A stretch of DNA of 64,000 nt from Orthonyx spaldingii. Lineage: Eukaryota > Chordata > Aves > Passeriformes > Orthonychidae. The position numbers and the translations under genes were made by a program. Positions 10,769 to 22,250 of this stretch are shown in pieces. Location of the stretch: positions 279,882 to 343,881 of the forward strand of contig VZTJ01004385.1 of the NCBI GenBank assembly GCA_013397795.1. Reading direction: 5' to 3'. How positions within the stretch are numbered: position 1 is the first letter of the stretch; each line of letters opens with the position of its first letter. The notes beneath the pieces were generated by a model that saw only the letters and a program-made list of their open reading frames with translations, had not been told where the DNA came from and did no database searches.

Positions 10769-13419
10769 GAAACATTTATTGCAGAGCCCATAAGGTCAGC
10801 TACATCAGCAGTCAAATTTCACACCAGATTTAGCAGGAATTTATCTGAGTCTTTTTTGCATAGAAATCTCAACTCCTCTTCCCTCCCATCAAAAATAGCT
10901 GGAAGTGTCCACATATTTCAAGATTTGATTCTAGGATTTTGCTGGTCATTTAAAAATAATGAAAGTTTAAAAATTAATTTAAGTGCTTGGTTGCCTTCCC
11001 ATACAGTGATGCGTGACTGACAGCAACAAACCCATCAGAAGAAGCAAATCTGAGTAGTTATGTCACAACTGAAATGAATATGACGATATATGTTCTAGCT
11101 GAGTTTATTTAGGATATCCTCCTGTTAAAATCAGTCCACAGAAAGGTCAAATTTCATAAAGGTAACATCTATTGATACTCCATGATACATTTATTTAAGA
11201 TTTCCTCTTGGTTTTCTGATGTAACTGTATTGTTCATTTTTCACATACCAAGCACTGTTGTTTAGTCTCAAGGGAATTTTTGTTACGAATTTAACAACTG
11301 CGACACATTAAAAAGCACATTTAAGGAAGAAATTAAGCGTTGAGAGGATGTGACCAAATGTTTCCACGGTGTTTTGCCAAAATGTCACTTAAATGCCAGG
11401 GCAATTTTAATCAGAGTTGCTCTTTCAGAGCTCATCTTGCCCACCAAAAAAGTAAAAAAATCTTGTCCACATCAGCAGCAGGCAGGCCTTCACTGCACTT
11501 GCCAGAAAATAATTTCCAAAGTTTTATTTTAATTTTGGAAGCTCCTTGCAGCTCCTGGGTGATGGACAAGTCAGCTCTGTGCATTGCACAGCTGATGGGC
11601 GAGGAGGAAGTCGATGGCTCAGAGTGTGTAAGCAAAAATGTTCAAATGAAGTGCCTCATGTAGGCACCTGCATCTCTAATTAACAACTGGCCCATAATGT
11701 CAGGAACTGATTTTCAGGAAGTTCTTTGTTCTTTGAAAGTCAGGCCCCAAAGTAGGCAATGAAAAATTGAAACCTGAAACATCGATGATTACTTCAGGGG
11801 AACTCGAGCCTGATGTCAAAGCAAATTGTGAATGTGCATGTGCAAGTCTGGGAAATGCTGTCTGTGCTGGTTTTTCTACAGTTCTTACTGCTTTTGTGAA
11901 GTTACCGAAGTGAGATCGGTGCAAGAAGCTGTTTCTCATGGATTATTTTCTATGCAGCTTTTTGGAAAAGCTGGAGTAGTGATAGAATTCATTCCTGGGA
12001 GGTATATCACCCATATTTAATCTGTGTTTTAAGTGTTTTAACCCAGAATAAGTTTTCTACATCTGTTTACCTGTGTGGAAGACGCCACAACCTAGAAGGT
12101 CCATGTGTGATTTTCTCCTCCCTGAGGTCTGGTGCTGGAGGTAGAGTGAGCTGGGTTGCCACTTGAGCACTACCTTCTCCTCACCTTCCACCTGAGCACT
12201 GTCTTCTCCTCACCTTCCTCCAGCTGCCTGCTCCAGGGGTCACACTTGCTCTGATGCTCAGGCCGGTGGCAGGAGGAACAACGCAGGCTGTGTTCTGGTT
12301 AGGTTGGCTTGAACCTGCAGGCTTAGCTCAGGCTGGGACCGATGGCCTCGGGCTGAGCTCCTGGGCAGGGGTGTGGAGGGAAACCCAGTGAGTGCCCTCA
12401 GGGCCCTGACACAGAGTCACGATGCTGATGCAGATCTAGGGAGCAATTTGGGAAACAAAGTGATGTTGTGGACCTCACACAGGTGACTCACTTTGAGATG
12501 GTTCAGATACTGAAGTGCAAACCCTAAGGGAGCAGAGCTCAGTGACTGTTTCCTCTCCCACAAGCAGGACTGGGTGCTCTCCCTTCTACAGCAGGTTTTG
12601 TTCATTTAATTATCCTGCAAGGCTGTGATACTGTAGGTCCAAGAAAATCTAATTTCTTTCATTTTTGTCTTGAAGCCAGTGATTTTTTTTCAGTTGTAAT
12701 TAAGAACCAAAAGTGTAGGAAGCACATTCCTGAGAATTACTACTGCCAGAGCCTCTCCGTTTCGTCGGTTTTCCCCTGAGAAGAGCCTGGTCCTGCCACT
12801 TGCTGGAATGTGTTTATCAAATGCTGGATTCATATGGATCAGTTGTGGGGACACGTGCAGAGGACTGGGATGCCTGAGGGAGGGACAGTGAGGCAGCAGC
12901 TCCTTGGGACAGCTCAAGGGCACTCCTGTGATTTGGATGCGCTTATTTAGCTGAAAGTCATTATGGGGACATCACCTCCCTTTGCAGCAGCTGTGACATT
13001 AAAATGTATAAGATGTTACCAAAGGAAGTACTTGGCAAAACTTTTTTTCAGCTTCCCCTAACAAACAACAAATTCTCTCAACAATGGTTGGTTCGGGCTG
13101 TGAGTCACTAATGACTTTAGAAGGATGTGCTCTGCCTGCACGGGGCAGACCACAACCGGCTAAATTAAACCAAGACAGGGTAACCTTTGTGGTCGAGGGG
13201 CACAGTGGGGAATTCCCAGATGGTTTCCTGAAATCTGGATATTATACAGCACTGCTGGTCTGTGTGAGAGCTCTGCAGGAGCTTCCTGAATCTGGGCAGG
13301 ACAGATTCTCCAGTGCTACAAATTGCTGTGGCCCTTTGGTATCTGTGCAGATAATCTGGTTTATAGCAGCTGAAAGCTCCTCTTTAGGAGTAGGCCCTGG
13401 TTTCAAATGTAATGAAAGT
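10769..13419. other. Single-copy non-coding DNA with a small GC-rich stretch
   Basis: 10770-12050 is AT-rich and without recognised repeats. 12090-12420 is GC-richer and carries the 29-base tandem duplication described separately. 12680-13420 has short open frames on both strands. The plus-strand frame 13084-13422 (112 codons) runs into the CR1 copy that starts at 13420 and shows no known family. Confidence 0.55.
12161..12218. repeat. Tandem duplication, two 29-base copies
   Basis: Copy one (12161-12189) begins ACTTGAGCACTACCTTCTCC and copy two (12190-12218) begins ACCTGAGCACTGTCTTCTCC; both end CTCACCTTCC. They differ at only three positions and abut exactly, so this is a recent local duplication. 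It lies in GC-richer non-coding sequence. Confidence 0.9.
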
Positions 13420-13545
13420 TGATTTGGATGGGATTCTGAGCAACCTGACCTAGTGAGTGGCATCCCTGCCCATGGCAGGGATTTGGAACAAAATGATCTC
13501 TAAGGTTCCTTCCAACCTCAATCAGTCTATGGTGATTCTGTGATT
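13420..13545 (+). mobile_element. CR1 LINE 3'-end fragment, plus strand
   Basis: Forward-oriented CR1 terminus. It carries TTGGATGGGATTCTGAGCAA, CCCTGCCCATGGCAGGGATT, an AAAATGATCTCTAAGGTTCC segment, and the terminal repeat around GGTGATTCTGTGATT. Only the last 126 bases of the element survive, and it is noticeably diverged. Confidence 0.9.
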
Positions 13546-15552
13546 AGTAATTTCTGGTAATGCTGGTAGTTTAGGTGAGGTATCTGACATGGACTTCAAT
13601 GGGGACTTTGAGCATCCCGTGATTATCTGGAGATAAAATTTAATCTTTGTATCTGATAAGCCATTTATGAAACTTTGATTTCCACTTTTGAGCTAACCTA
13701 GTGCTTAGGTGCTTTTATATATGGCCCAAACTGTAGAATAAGTTCTCTATGCTAGTTCCAAAGAGAAAACCTGGTGAGGATGTGGGATCATGATGGGTTC
13801 AGAACAGTCCACAGAAAAGATCTGCATCTTGGAGAAGTGAACCTTCATTCCTGGGTGATGCAGTAACAGCTTAGCTTGTACAGCCGATTTTACAAAAATA
13901 TTTATTTCAGTGAAATTAATTCCAGCTCACTTTTAGTTCCTTCTTTCAGTATTTTTTCTTGTTCCTTCATTTGGCTGGTGATGAGGTGAGAGCTGCAGCG
14001 ATGGCGTGTAGAAACTCCTCTTTGCAATAACATCACTCTAACAGTGCTCTAATGAGGAGCTCCACAAGGCTGTGTGCAGCCATAGGCACTGACCCACCAG
14101 CACTGGGATGTCGAAATCCAACTGGGAACGGCTTCACATCTGCCTGGTAAGGTAACAAAGCAATATTAACATTTTCATAAAATGTTCTGAAGTCAGTTTG
14201 GCTTGGCTGGCTGTGCAGATACTCAAGCCAAGGAGACTGTCCTGAGCGTGGTGTCAGCAGAGAAGCAATGCAGAAAGTTGCAGGATCTTTAGAGACATTT
14301 TAATAAGGCAGTTAAAGTGGCAAAGCTTTGAAGAATTCCTTGTTTTTCTGCCTGTGCCTACATGAAAAAGATGTGAGAAAACCCTGCACACACCACAGTG
14401 TAGGGATATCCTGATGTTTTCATCCTGATGCCCCCTAAGAAATTCACAGAAAGTTCAACAATTATTTGGTATTTTTCCTGAAGTTCACCTCAACTCTCCA
14501 ATGGTTAGAGAAAGGTGCTGGTTGAGTACTGTGAGACAGTCACTATGAGTGTTGAAGGAGGAGGTGAAGAGTGTACTTGACTGAAATGTGTGCATCACAG
14601 AAAGGTACCAGTGGTGATTTTTAATCTAGCAGTGAAAGAAATAACATGAACTGATAGGTAGGAACCTGACTAGGATAGTTTCTGAATAGCAAAGTGTAAG
14701 CAAACAGCAACACTGAATAATTAAGCATTGCTGCATTTTACCAAGGGATGCCTTGAATGCTTCATCACTGAAAGCCTAAATAGCTGTGCAGGGAGGATAC
14801 TCTTAATTCAGCCACAGTTTAGCGGGGTCAGTGCAGGAATTAGAGGTTGAAATCCTGTTGCCATTGGGACCGAAGGTTAATTACAGTGGCTGTAACCATC
14901 TCTTCAACACTGATACTTTTACTCCACCTGGGCTTGCCAGACTGAGGCTGTCAGCGTCCTTGATAACTCTCTGCTTATGCCTGGACAGATTTTTATTTGC
15001 ATGCTAGTTTGGGAATTGGTTGTTCTTTGTATCTGTACTTGCATTTACATGTGAACAAGTATATTTGTTCTTCATCAGCCTTTGTTCTCCTATTTTTAAA
15101 AGGCTTACTCATCCCCTCAAAGATTAGCATCAGTACCATCTGATTTAGGTGACAGTTCTCACCCCATGAGCAGCAAGAAATTGAAATAAACTGTTTCTGG
15201 AATGAGCCATTGTTGATCCAAGCTGTCCAACAAGTACTTGAATAACAAATATCTCTTACCAAACCAATGTTGGTTCATGAACAGAGAAACGGAATGAAGT
15301 TCACTGCATTGCTTGTTTGCAAAACACAGTTCAGCCCTTTCTTTGCCAAAGCCGAGCTGTCAGGAACTAGATCCTTAACTGCTATAAACCACCTCAAGTC
15401 AGTGACTTGGGTGCTGGTGACAATTTACATTAAGTGTTCATCCAGCCTCAAAGTGCAGCGGGACAGCGGTGTGAAAAAAAACAAATGATGGGGAATGGCA
15501 GCAAAACATTTCAGAATAGCCAGAGACATTTCTGGGATAAATTGCAAGTTTG
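13546..15552. other. Single-copy non-coding DNA, nothing recognised
   Basis: AT-rich sequence with open frames no longer than 89 codons. A GGACTTCAATGGGGACTTTG stretch at 13591-13610 resembles one arm of the old inverted-repeat family described at 18593 and 52021, but it is too short to call. No coding or RNA feature is seen. Confidence 0.5.
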
Positions 15553-15599
15553 GTCTGTTTTTTTTTGTTGTTTGGTTGGTTTTTTTGGGGTTTTTTTTG
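15553..15599. repeat. T/G-rich low-complexity tract
   Basis: Runs of T interrupted by G (GTTGTTTGGTTGG followed by T7, G4 and T8). It is a smaller relative in composition of the tract at 54621-54775. It accounts for the valine and phenylalanine-rich reading of the overlapping frame 15434-15988. Confidence 0.9.
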
Positions 15600-15783
15600 C
15601 AAAAATGGTTGCTGGGGGGAAGGGGAGGGGAGGTGGTGTTGTCTCTTATCTCCTGTTTCACTTAGTGCTTGCAGAGATCAAATCTGAAGCTAAATTTGTA
15701 AGGAGGAATAATCTTAGCACAAGTTATGCTGGTGTGCAGGTGGGAGGATGGACAACCTTAGGAACAGAAACTCTTCCTCTTGA

Positions 15784-15988
15784 CAAGGTTCTTCCCCCAG
15801 AGGGTGGTTGGGCACTGAACAGGCTCCCCAGAGAAGCTGTCACAGCACCAAACCTGCCAGAGCTCAAGGAGCATTTGGACAATGCCTCAGACACGTGGTT
15901 GGATTCTTGGGGATGGACCTGTGCAGGGCCAGGAGTTGGGCTGGATGATCCTTGTGTGTCCCTTCCAGCTCAGGATATCTGTGATTAA
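15784..15988 (+). mobile_element. CR1 LINE 3' fragment, second class, plus strand
   Basis: Forward CR1 copy of the same 3'-end class as 8602 and 58549. Landmarks in order: GGTTCTTCCCCCAGAGGGTG, CTGAACAGGCTCCCCAGAGA, GGAGCATTTGGACAATGCC, GGGCCAGGAGTTGGGCTGGA, and the terminal CAGCTCAGGATATCTGTGAT. A weak extension to the left (15700-15783) may be older CR1 sequence. The plus-strand open frame over it is a chance reading. Confidence 0.92.
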
Positions 15989-16504
15989 TTTCTGCCCATC
16001 TTTGTACCAGTCGGTTCAATAAAGATTATCACTTGCAGCTAGAAAAGTTGCTGCGCTCATGTTGCTGGTTCATCACTGTTAAAGGAACACCATCTGACCA
16101 AGCACATCATATTTTCCACTGCAGTTGTGTTTATGGGCTCAGCTGGGCAACTGGCTCGAGTATAAAAAACCCAGAGATTTCAAATCTTAGAAATTGAATC
16201 ATTGCTTGATCTTCTCTTCTGTGGTTTGGTCATGAGACAGTTTTACAAGGAGGCGTCATGCCCAGGACGCAGGAACGCTGTGAAATGTTAAATTTTATCA
16301 GACCAAGGGAGCACTGTGCAGTATTCTGCACCTGTAATGTTTGTCATGCTTCTCTTTGGATAAACTTTATGGGGAAATTTTGCCTCCTTGAACTCACAAT
16401 AGACCTGAAATGAGCCAAGCCTGGGTTGGCTGCTGTGTGTACTGATGTGTGTTGAGTTAGTGCAAAATCAAACAAGTGTATAAGGAACATTCAGTCATCC
16501 AGAA
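15989..16504. other. Single-copy non-coding DNA
   Basis: About 500 bases between two CR1 fragments of opposite orientation. A TATAAAA-like word occurs at about 16160, without CpG enrichment or an open frame that would support a promoter. Nothing else is recognised. Confidence 0.5.
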
Positions 16505-16565
16505 CACAGAATCACAGAACCATTTAGGTTGGAAAAGACCTTTAAGATCATGGAGTCCAACCATA
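16505..16565 (-). mobile_element. CR1 LINE terminal fragment, minus strand
   Basis: Sixty bases of inverted CR1 terminus: CACAGAATCACAGAACCATT, then GGTTGGAAAAGACCTTTAAG, then ATCATGGAGTCCAACC. It is the third 3'-end class seen in this window (also at 19421, 32572 and 59850). Only the extreme 3' end was inserted or survives. Confidence 0.92.
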
Positions 16566-18592
16566 AATGAAACAACCTGAGGAGTAAAGCAACTACAATT
16601 TTCTTACTTTAAAGTGAAAATGGGTCTCTGGGTGTGTAGAGGTGTGAGGGTCTAAAAACGGAATGGGTGATCTGTGGATTAGATTGGACTGGAGGGGAAT
16701 CTTAATGGAGGAATTCCCCTCCTGCCAGAAGGGCAAAAAACAGCCTTCAGCGCTAAGCAACTTTCTATTAACATTTTAAAAGCTAATTTGCTATCATTTA
16801 GCACATTCATTTAGCTATATTCATGGCTCTTGGAAACAGGAATTAAATAAGACCCATAATTAAGGGTTATTAGCATTATTTACTGCCAGTGTTGTAGTGT
16901 TTAGAGGCTCTTCTCAGGTTGATTTTTGCTCTAGCTTATACAAATACATCAGAAGAGGCAGTTCTCCAAAATCTTTCCATTTAGGAACACTGTTAGCATT
17001 AACAGAAATACCCCCAAAAGTAAAGCAAGATCTCCTTTTTAATGCAGAGATGATATCAGCTATGCCACTTTCTGCTCACTTGCTTCTCTCGTTTCACAGC
17101 TGAAAAAAAAAAAAAGAGATTTTTGAATTACTTGAGCAGCAGGTGATGCCAGTGGAAATGTTTTGAAAGACTTAATCTGTAAAATTGTGTCAATGCCAGG
17201 GCAGATAGTGCACATTTTAATCGTCAATGGCTTGGTGAATCCTGTAGCTGTTATCTTGTCCCACATGCAGGAGGCATTTCTAATGAACTTCTGGGGAAAA
17301 TAGGAAAAACCTGGAAAGTGGCCATAGAGTTTTAAGCCATCTGAAAACAAGAATATTAGGGAATAGCTCCTCTGGAATCCTGTTAAATTGGAGGAGTCCT
17401 TCAACGTCTGTAATTGGGAATAACCTGCCTCACTCCAACCAAGCCACAGCAGTTGAAGATTCGGCCCACGAGATGTATCCAAAAGACTGCAAATTGCTAC
17501 GAAAAGGAATTCTTTGTCTCCATTAGCATTTCAACACACACTCACTACGGAGATCTCACTGGGGGTAGAGCATTAAAACCCTTTCAGAAGTGGTTTAGTT
17601 GGCTAATTAGACAATAAGCATAAACCTGATGCATCCAGCTGTACAAATAAAACGTGACTTTAAAGTTTAATGTCCTGAGCACAGAGTAGTCGTGAACTTG
17701 GAGCCAAGAGGGGCTGAGAGGAAGGTGGCTGGCTTACAGCTCGGTAGTGGTGTGTCTGAAGGCTGAACCCTTTGGAGAACTCAGAGTTTATTTTAAGTGT
17801 AACTAAAAGGAACTAAGTACCAGTTACCACAAATAGGGTGATCTTTATCTTCCTTTGTTGGCTTGTGCCGAGGGAAAAAGAATCTTAAAAGACTTCTGGC
17901 AGCCGCAGGCTTCTCAAAGAGGAGATCTCCCTCACATTGCTGACATGTCTCTCATTTTTTGGGTGCTACCTTAGCGCTGAAGGAAATTAAGAGGTCATTT
18001 TAACGCCCCCTTACGCCCTTGGCTCCTGGGTAGGTGTGATCAAGTAGCAGAACACATAACTCACATTTCTCCCCTCCATCCTAATGCATCCATCCTGCAA
18101 TTGTGGAAGGAAAATTAGGCTGCTCTTGTGCAGTTTTCCACTTTGGCTATCTGGGAGCGGCACCTGTAAGCGCTCACTTTGAGGGATGGTTAATGTGCTA
18201 ATTACCCAGGACCCAAAAATGCAAGCTGTAAACAAATGAGGACTATATTTATAATCAATCAATTTTATGACCTTCTGATGGTGATGATATCAGTGGAGTT
18301 TACATTGAGAGCCCTTTTACTCCTCCAGGGCAGCTGTGCCCTTATGTTTTAGTTACAGCTCGAAGAAGGTTTTGCTAATTTACTTTATGGTAGGCGTACT
18401 TAAGAAAAATATTACCTTCCCTAAACAGCTGAGCCTGTTACCAAGTCTCATTTTTAAATAATGAAAACACATGGACTGTCAGTACCTTCAGGGTGTATTG
18501 TCAGGTGACGAGCTGTTTTCCAAACATCCACGGCAGAAAGTAATGACTTCAGAGCAAAATATTGTTCTCATTGGTATAAGTTGCCGTGAGAC
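16566..18592. other. AT-rich single-copy DNA, possible conserved non-coding segment
   Basis: No gene or interspersed repeat is recognised. A run of 13 A at about 17103-17115 is present. The stretch 18100-18430 has several words that match classical transcription-factor sites: CTAATTAC at 18199-18206, GTAAACAA at 18228-18235 and CTATATTTATAA at 18243-18254. Such words are frequent in AT-rich DNA, so enhancer function is only a guess. Confidence 0.5.
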
Positions 18593-18660
18593 AAATCCCA
18601 CACCCTCTGATGTCAATGGAAAGACTCCATTTGACTTCAAAGAAGGCTGGATCAGGCCCT
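18593..18660. repeat. Old inverted-repeat element remnant (amniote type)
   Basis: Contains a small imperfect hairpin: TGATGTCAATGGA pairs with TCCATTTGACTTCA after a short spacer, followed by GGCTGGATCAGGCCCT. I recall this arrangement, a 'gaagtcaatgg' arm facing a 'ccattgacttc' arm and an end near 'ggatcaggccc', as a recurrent old repeat in turtle, crocodile and bird DNA. The class name is not known to me. A non-autonomous DNA transposon is the likeliest explanation. Confidence 0.45.
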
Positions 18661-19420
18661 AAAAGAAATGTTGCCATCATAAAACACCAAAAATGCTTTA
18701 TGGTTTATACATTTTAGAAATGCTCTGCTCGCTGGTGATCTTCCGTGCAGTTTACCTGGCTATGTGTAACGTGTAATTTCTGTGTTTGCTTTGCAGTGGA
18801 TTTATGAGAGAAGAATGTCCATAAAGCCTGATTTGTGAAGTGTTAAAATGATGTCCTGGAAAGCCACACAATGCCAAGGTATACAAGATGCCCTGTAATA
18901 CCTCAGCCCCAGGAAGGCTCTCCAACTTTTCTGATGTTACTAAGTTCTCACAAAGAAAAACAATGTTGTTTAACTGTAGACAGATGTGTTAAAAATAGTT
19001 TGATTTTTGTGCCCCTGTTATTTTATTGGAATTGCTAGCTTTTTAGTAAAAATTCAGGTCGGATTTCAAGGACAGAACTGCTTCCTGCATTTCGCAGAGC
19101 TTTGCTGGGGTGGTTGCTGGTTTGAGCAACTTATAAAAAGGGGGTAGGATGGGGGTACACCGTATTCCCTCAAGCTGGAAGTGCAGAGATAAGCTCCAAA
19201 GCAGTACCAGATTCAAGTCATTCTGCCTAATTCCTTTATCTCAAAACTGTACCCTTATTTAAGTGTGGGTTATAAAGGAGATTTGTTCCTTGGTATTGTG
19301 AGGGATGTGGCTCTGCAGAGAGGGTGAGAGTCCCATTTTTATCCTGTATCACAACTTCTCTGGTCAGATGCCTGAGAGGACTATGCTGGACCATGGCTGA
19401 AGTCAGTCATCCAAAATTTA
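18661..19420. other. Single-copy non-coding DNA
   Basis: No gene or repeat recognised. TTATAAAAAGGGGG at 19131-19144 resembles a TATA box, but no open frame or CpG enrichment follows. Confidence 0.5.
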
Positions 19421-19600
19421 TAGAACCATAGAATCATTAAGGTTGGAAAAGCCCTCTAAGATCACTGAGTCCAACTGCTAACCCAGCACTGCCAAGCCCA
19501 CCACTAACCCCTGTCCCCAAGTGCCACATCCACACATCTTTTGAACACTTCCAGGGGTTGTGGCTCCACCACTTCCATGAACAGCCTGTTCCACATCAGC
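19421..19600 (-). mobile_element. CR1 LINE 3' fragment, minus strand
   Basis: Inverted CR1 terminus. Landmarks: TAGAACCATAGAATCATTAA, GGTTGGAAAAGCCCTCTAAG, ATCACTGAGTCCAACTGCTA, AGCACTGCCAAGCCCACCAC, and CACCACTTCCATGAACAGCC. It belongs to the 'TTGGAAAAGACC' class. Similarity fades after about 19600, so the right edge is approximate. An antiparallel 121-codon frame across it is not a gene. Confidence 0.92.
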
Positions 19601-20757
19601 TTTTGCTACGGAGCAGGTGAACACCTCTGCCTCCCTGAGATCTCTACTGGCTGGGCTGGGCTGAGCTGCTCCTGCCCATGGGCTGGCCTTGACAGGGACA
19701 GGACACAGTGGCCCCTGGGGACATCCCCCTTCCCTGGGCTGCAGGGAGGCAGTGGGCAAGTGGCAGTGCTGAGCAGGGCGTGCAGGAGCCCCTGGGAGAG
19801 GGCTGTCCTCACCTGCCAAAGCTGAGCTCTTGTGGTCCTGCAAGCAGGGCAGGCAGCCGGCCAGACAGCTGGATTGCCATGGCAGAGACAGTGTCTGGCC
19901 TTTTTAAAAGAGAAACTTGCTGGATTTATGTGCGGGAATGGATGGGGTCCTCCTGGAGCTGACGCAGTCTAATGAATGAGATGGGGAGTAAAATACTTTA
20001 TACTCGCTATCAGGGGTTAACGACTCCTGCCCTCTCGGTTTTCCCCTGCTCATGTTTTCCCTCTCTCCCCCTCCTCCACGCCCAGGCCCCCGCTGTGTCT
20101 GTATTTTCCAAGCAGTGGCACCACCTGGTTTGTTTTCTGTGTCAGGTATATTACAGACTGTCTGTCAGAGGTTAACTGCCCCAGCCAGCTCGGCCTTTTC
20201 TCTTCTTGGATCTGGTCTAAACTCCCTCCCTGCCTGGGTTGCTCTGGTTAGGTTTTCCAGAACGTAATGGCATGTGGGGAAAGAAGATCTTTTGATATTT
20301 TTTAGTTTCTCGGTGGTTAAACAGTCTGGTAAGGATGGTGGCTCTGCCTGCCCATGCTTTTGGGAACCCACTCGGGGTGCCCCCATAGCTCTCCCTGTGT
20401 GCTTTAGGCCTGAAGTTACACATCAGAGACTATTTTTGCCTTTTCTGCTTTCTAAAAAATCTCTGATGTGAATTTTCCTCTGTTCATGCCGACTCTGGCT
20501 GTGTCCCCAGTCTGTATCAAAGAGGTCAATAACCCTCCCCAGCCGCCTACATGGAAGGGAAACTTCAGCCTGAGGCTCAGATGGAGCCCTGGGGTGGTTG
20601 TACAGGTGCTTGGCCTTAACCCTGCAAGAAGCAGGGCCCCCTGTTCTGGGCCAAGAGTGTATCTGGGCCTCAGAGAAAGGATGGAAATCCTAGTTTCTTT
20701 CAGGATTGAGGCCAAGTAAAGAGGAAATTTAATGCAACTGTTTGAAGTTGAGCTGCA
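19601..20757. other. GC-richer single-copy DNA, no gene recognised
   Basis: 19610-20100 is GC-rich for this window but has few CpG, and it carries overlapping frames on both strands. 20100-20757 is ordinary sequence. Several 60-94 codon frames overlap each other and none resembles a known family. Confidence 0.5.
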
Positions 20758-20965
20758 AAGATGATGGCATCAAACTCTTCTTGATAGTGGCAGGTGACAC
20801 CATAATGGGGCAAAGGCCACAGGTTGCAGTGTGGGAGCTTCATGTTGAACATCAGGGAAACCTTTTTTCCTGGCAAGTGCAAGACTGAAACAAGCTGCTA
20901 GTGGAGGAGGAAAGGAGGGAAATCTTTATCCCTGGAAGTTTTTAAGACTCAGCTAGAAATAGATC
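20758..20965 (+). mobile_element. Diverged CR1 LINE fragment lacking its terminus, plus strand
   Basis: Old forward CR1 sequence recognised from its order of blocks: AACTCTTCTTGATAGTGGCA, GGTGACACCATAATGGGGCA, AAGGCCACAGGTTGCAGTGT, GGGAGCTTCATGTTGAACAT, CAGGGAAACC, then TATCCCTGGAAGTTTTTAAG and ACTCAGCTAGAAATAGA. The usual final 100 bases with the terminal repeat are missing, so it was truncated at the 3' side after insertion or similarity has been lost. Confidence 0.8.
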
Positions 20966-21659
20966 ATCTCACACATGGCTTTTCCTCAATGGGTACTGGC
21001 ACAAGCCCAGGTACAGAGTTGCTCAGCAGTCTCAGGACTGTCTTAACAGTCTCAAACTACACACAAACCCATCCCGTTGGAAAACTGAACACGTTTTACT
21101 GCAAATCTGAAAGGCCAACCCAAAACTTTCATTGTACCAGCTCTCCAGACTGTGCAGGAAATATCAGCATAAAGCTGCTCTTGATGCTGCTCCCCTTGGA
21201 TAGAGACATTTAATTCTATCTCCACAAACTATTTTGCCCTTGGACCACTGTCTTTTTTGTAAATGGGAGGAATGTCTGGATGAACAATTTTCATTCTCCT
21301 AGTAATGTGGTTATTGTCTGCAAGATTCTTTTCTCTGCTGGTGCAGCAACTGGAAATTATGTAATGAATGACCAACTGGATGGTCCCAAAATCAAGGTGT
21401 TGTCATGCTGGCCTGGGGAAATAGGGTTTGTGTGTCCCTACGTGGGACCATCCATCCCTTAACTGGCTGTTTCCTGGGGTCACTGTTTGCTGCTCACCTT
21501 CTGACTTAATATCCTACAAATTTGAAATGAATTGCACAGGACCACCAGCAGCCATGCTACTCAACAAGAGCAGGATGTTGGATGCATAAAGTACTATTTA
21601 ATGCTAAGTACCATGAATAATCATGTCCAAGGCATAGCAAATCGGGTTCTGGAAATTAA
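20966..21659. other. Single-copy non-coding DNA
   Basis: No gene, RNA or repeat recognised. Open frames do not exceed 74 codons. Confidence 0.5.
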
Positions 21660-21800
21660 TGAGCACTTTTGACCTCCTTTCTGTGCCTCAGCCCCTTGCC
21701 TATAAAATGGGAAAGGTACCACTTCCCCATTTTGCAGGGTGAATGGGAATTGATTACTATTGGGCAAGCAGTCATCTATTCCATTGAAATTCTCTTTAGG
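21660..21800 (+). mobile_element. MIR-like (CORE-SINE) fragment, plus strand
   Basis: The words CTGTGCCTCAGCCCCTTGCC and TATAAAATGGGAAAGGTACC match the well-known MIR central region ('ctgtgcctcagtttccccatctgtaaaatgggg'). They are followed by CCCCATTTTGCAGGGTGAAT, corresponding to the 'ttgcagggttgttgtgagga' part. The 3' part decays and the end is approximate. MIR-type SINEs are ancient in amniotes and rare in birds. Confidence 0.6.
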
Positions 21801-22203
21801 AAGACCTATGGAGAAGTTATTAATCCTGCCTTCAGGGCAGGTTTGGGGTTGCAAAAGAAGTTGTAGAGACACAGCATGTAATGAGGGCAGAGCAAAATAC
21901 TGAGTAGCTGCTCATTGATTCAGGACTGTTCACCCTGTGAATTAAGATATGTAAAAATGGTCTGAAATGATGCCATAAGTGAAGACCCCATCATGAAATA
22001 TAAGCACAAGAGACCTGTAGTGAGATACCTGCTTTCCTTACTTGGTGGTGTTTGATTTTGAGGCCTAAATGCAGATTTTTAAAAAAATTTCCTTTTAAAT
22101 ATGGTTCCTCAGGACAGAAAGCTTATGTTCAAACAAAGATCTTTAACTTGATTAGCCAGGAATTAAATTTCTTTTTGCTTTTCAGTGTTTTAAGTGAATG
22201 AAT
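21801..22203. other. Single-copy non-coding DNA
   Basis: AT-rich sequence leading up to a CR1 terminus. Nothing recognised. Confidence 0.5.
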
Positions 22204-22250
22204 TCATAGAATCATAGAATGTCCTGAGTTGGAAGGGACCACAAGGATTA
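22204..22250 (-). mobile_element. CR1 LINE terminal fragment, minus strand
   Basis: Very short inverted CR1 3' end: CATAGAATCATAGAATGTCC, then GAGTTGGAAGGGACCACAAG and GATTAGTTC. It belongs to the second class (GGACCCACAAGGAT type) with small deletions. It is about 47 bases long, so it represents an extreme 5' truncation. Confidence 0.9.

Noticed and set aside
13588..13614. Arm of the 'gacttcaatgg' old repeat
   Set aside because: Only about 20 bases match, too few to separate from chance.
15434..15988. 184-codon plus-strand open frame
   Set aside because: It crosses a T/G low-complexity tract and a CR1 tail.
19131..19144. TATA-box-like TTATAAAAAGGGGG
   Set aside because: No CpG enrichment, initiator, open frame or conservation evidence. 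Such words are expected by chance in AT-rich DNA. The same applies to those at 16160 and 50799.
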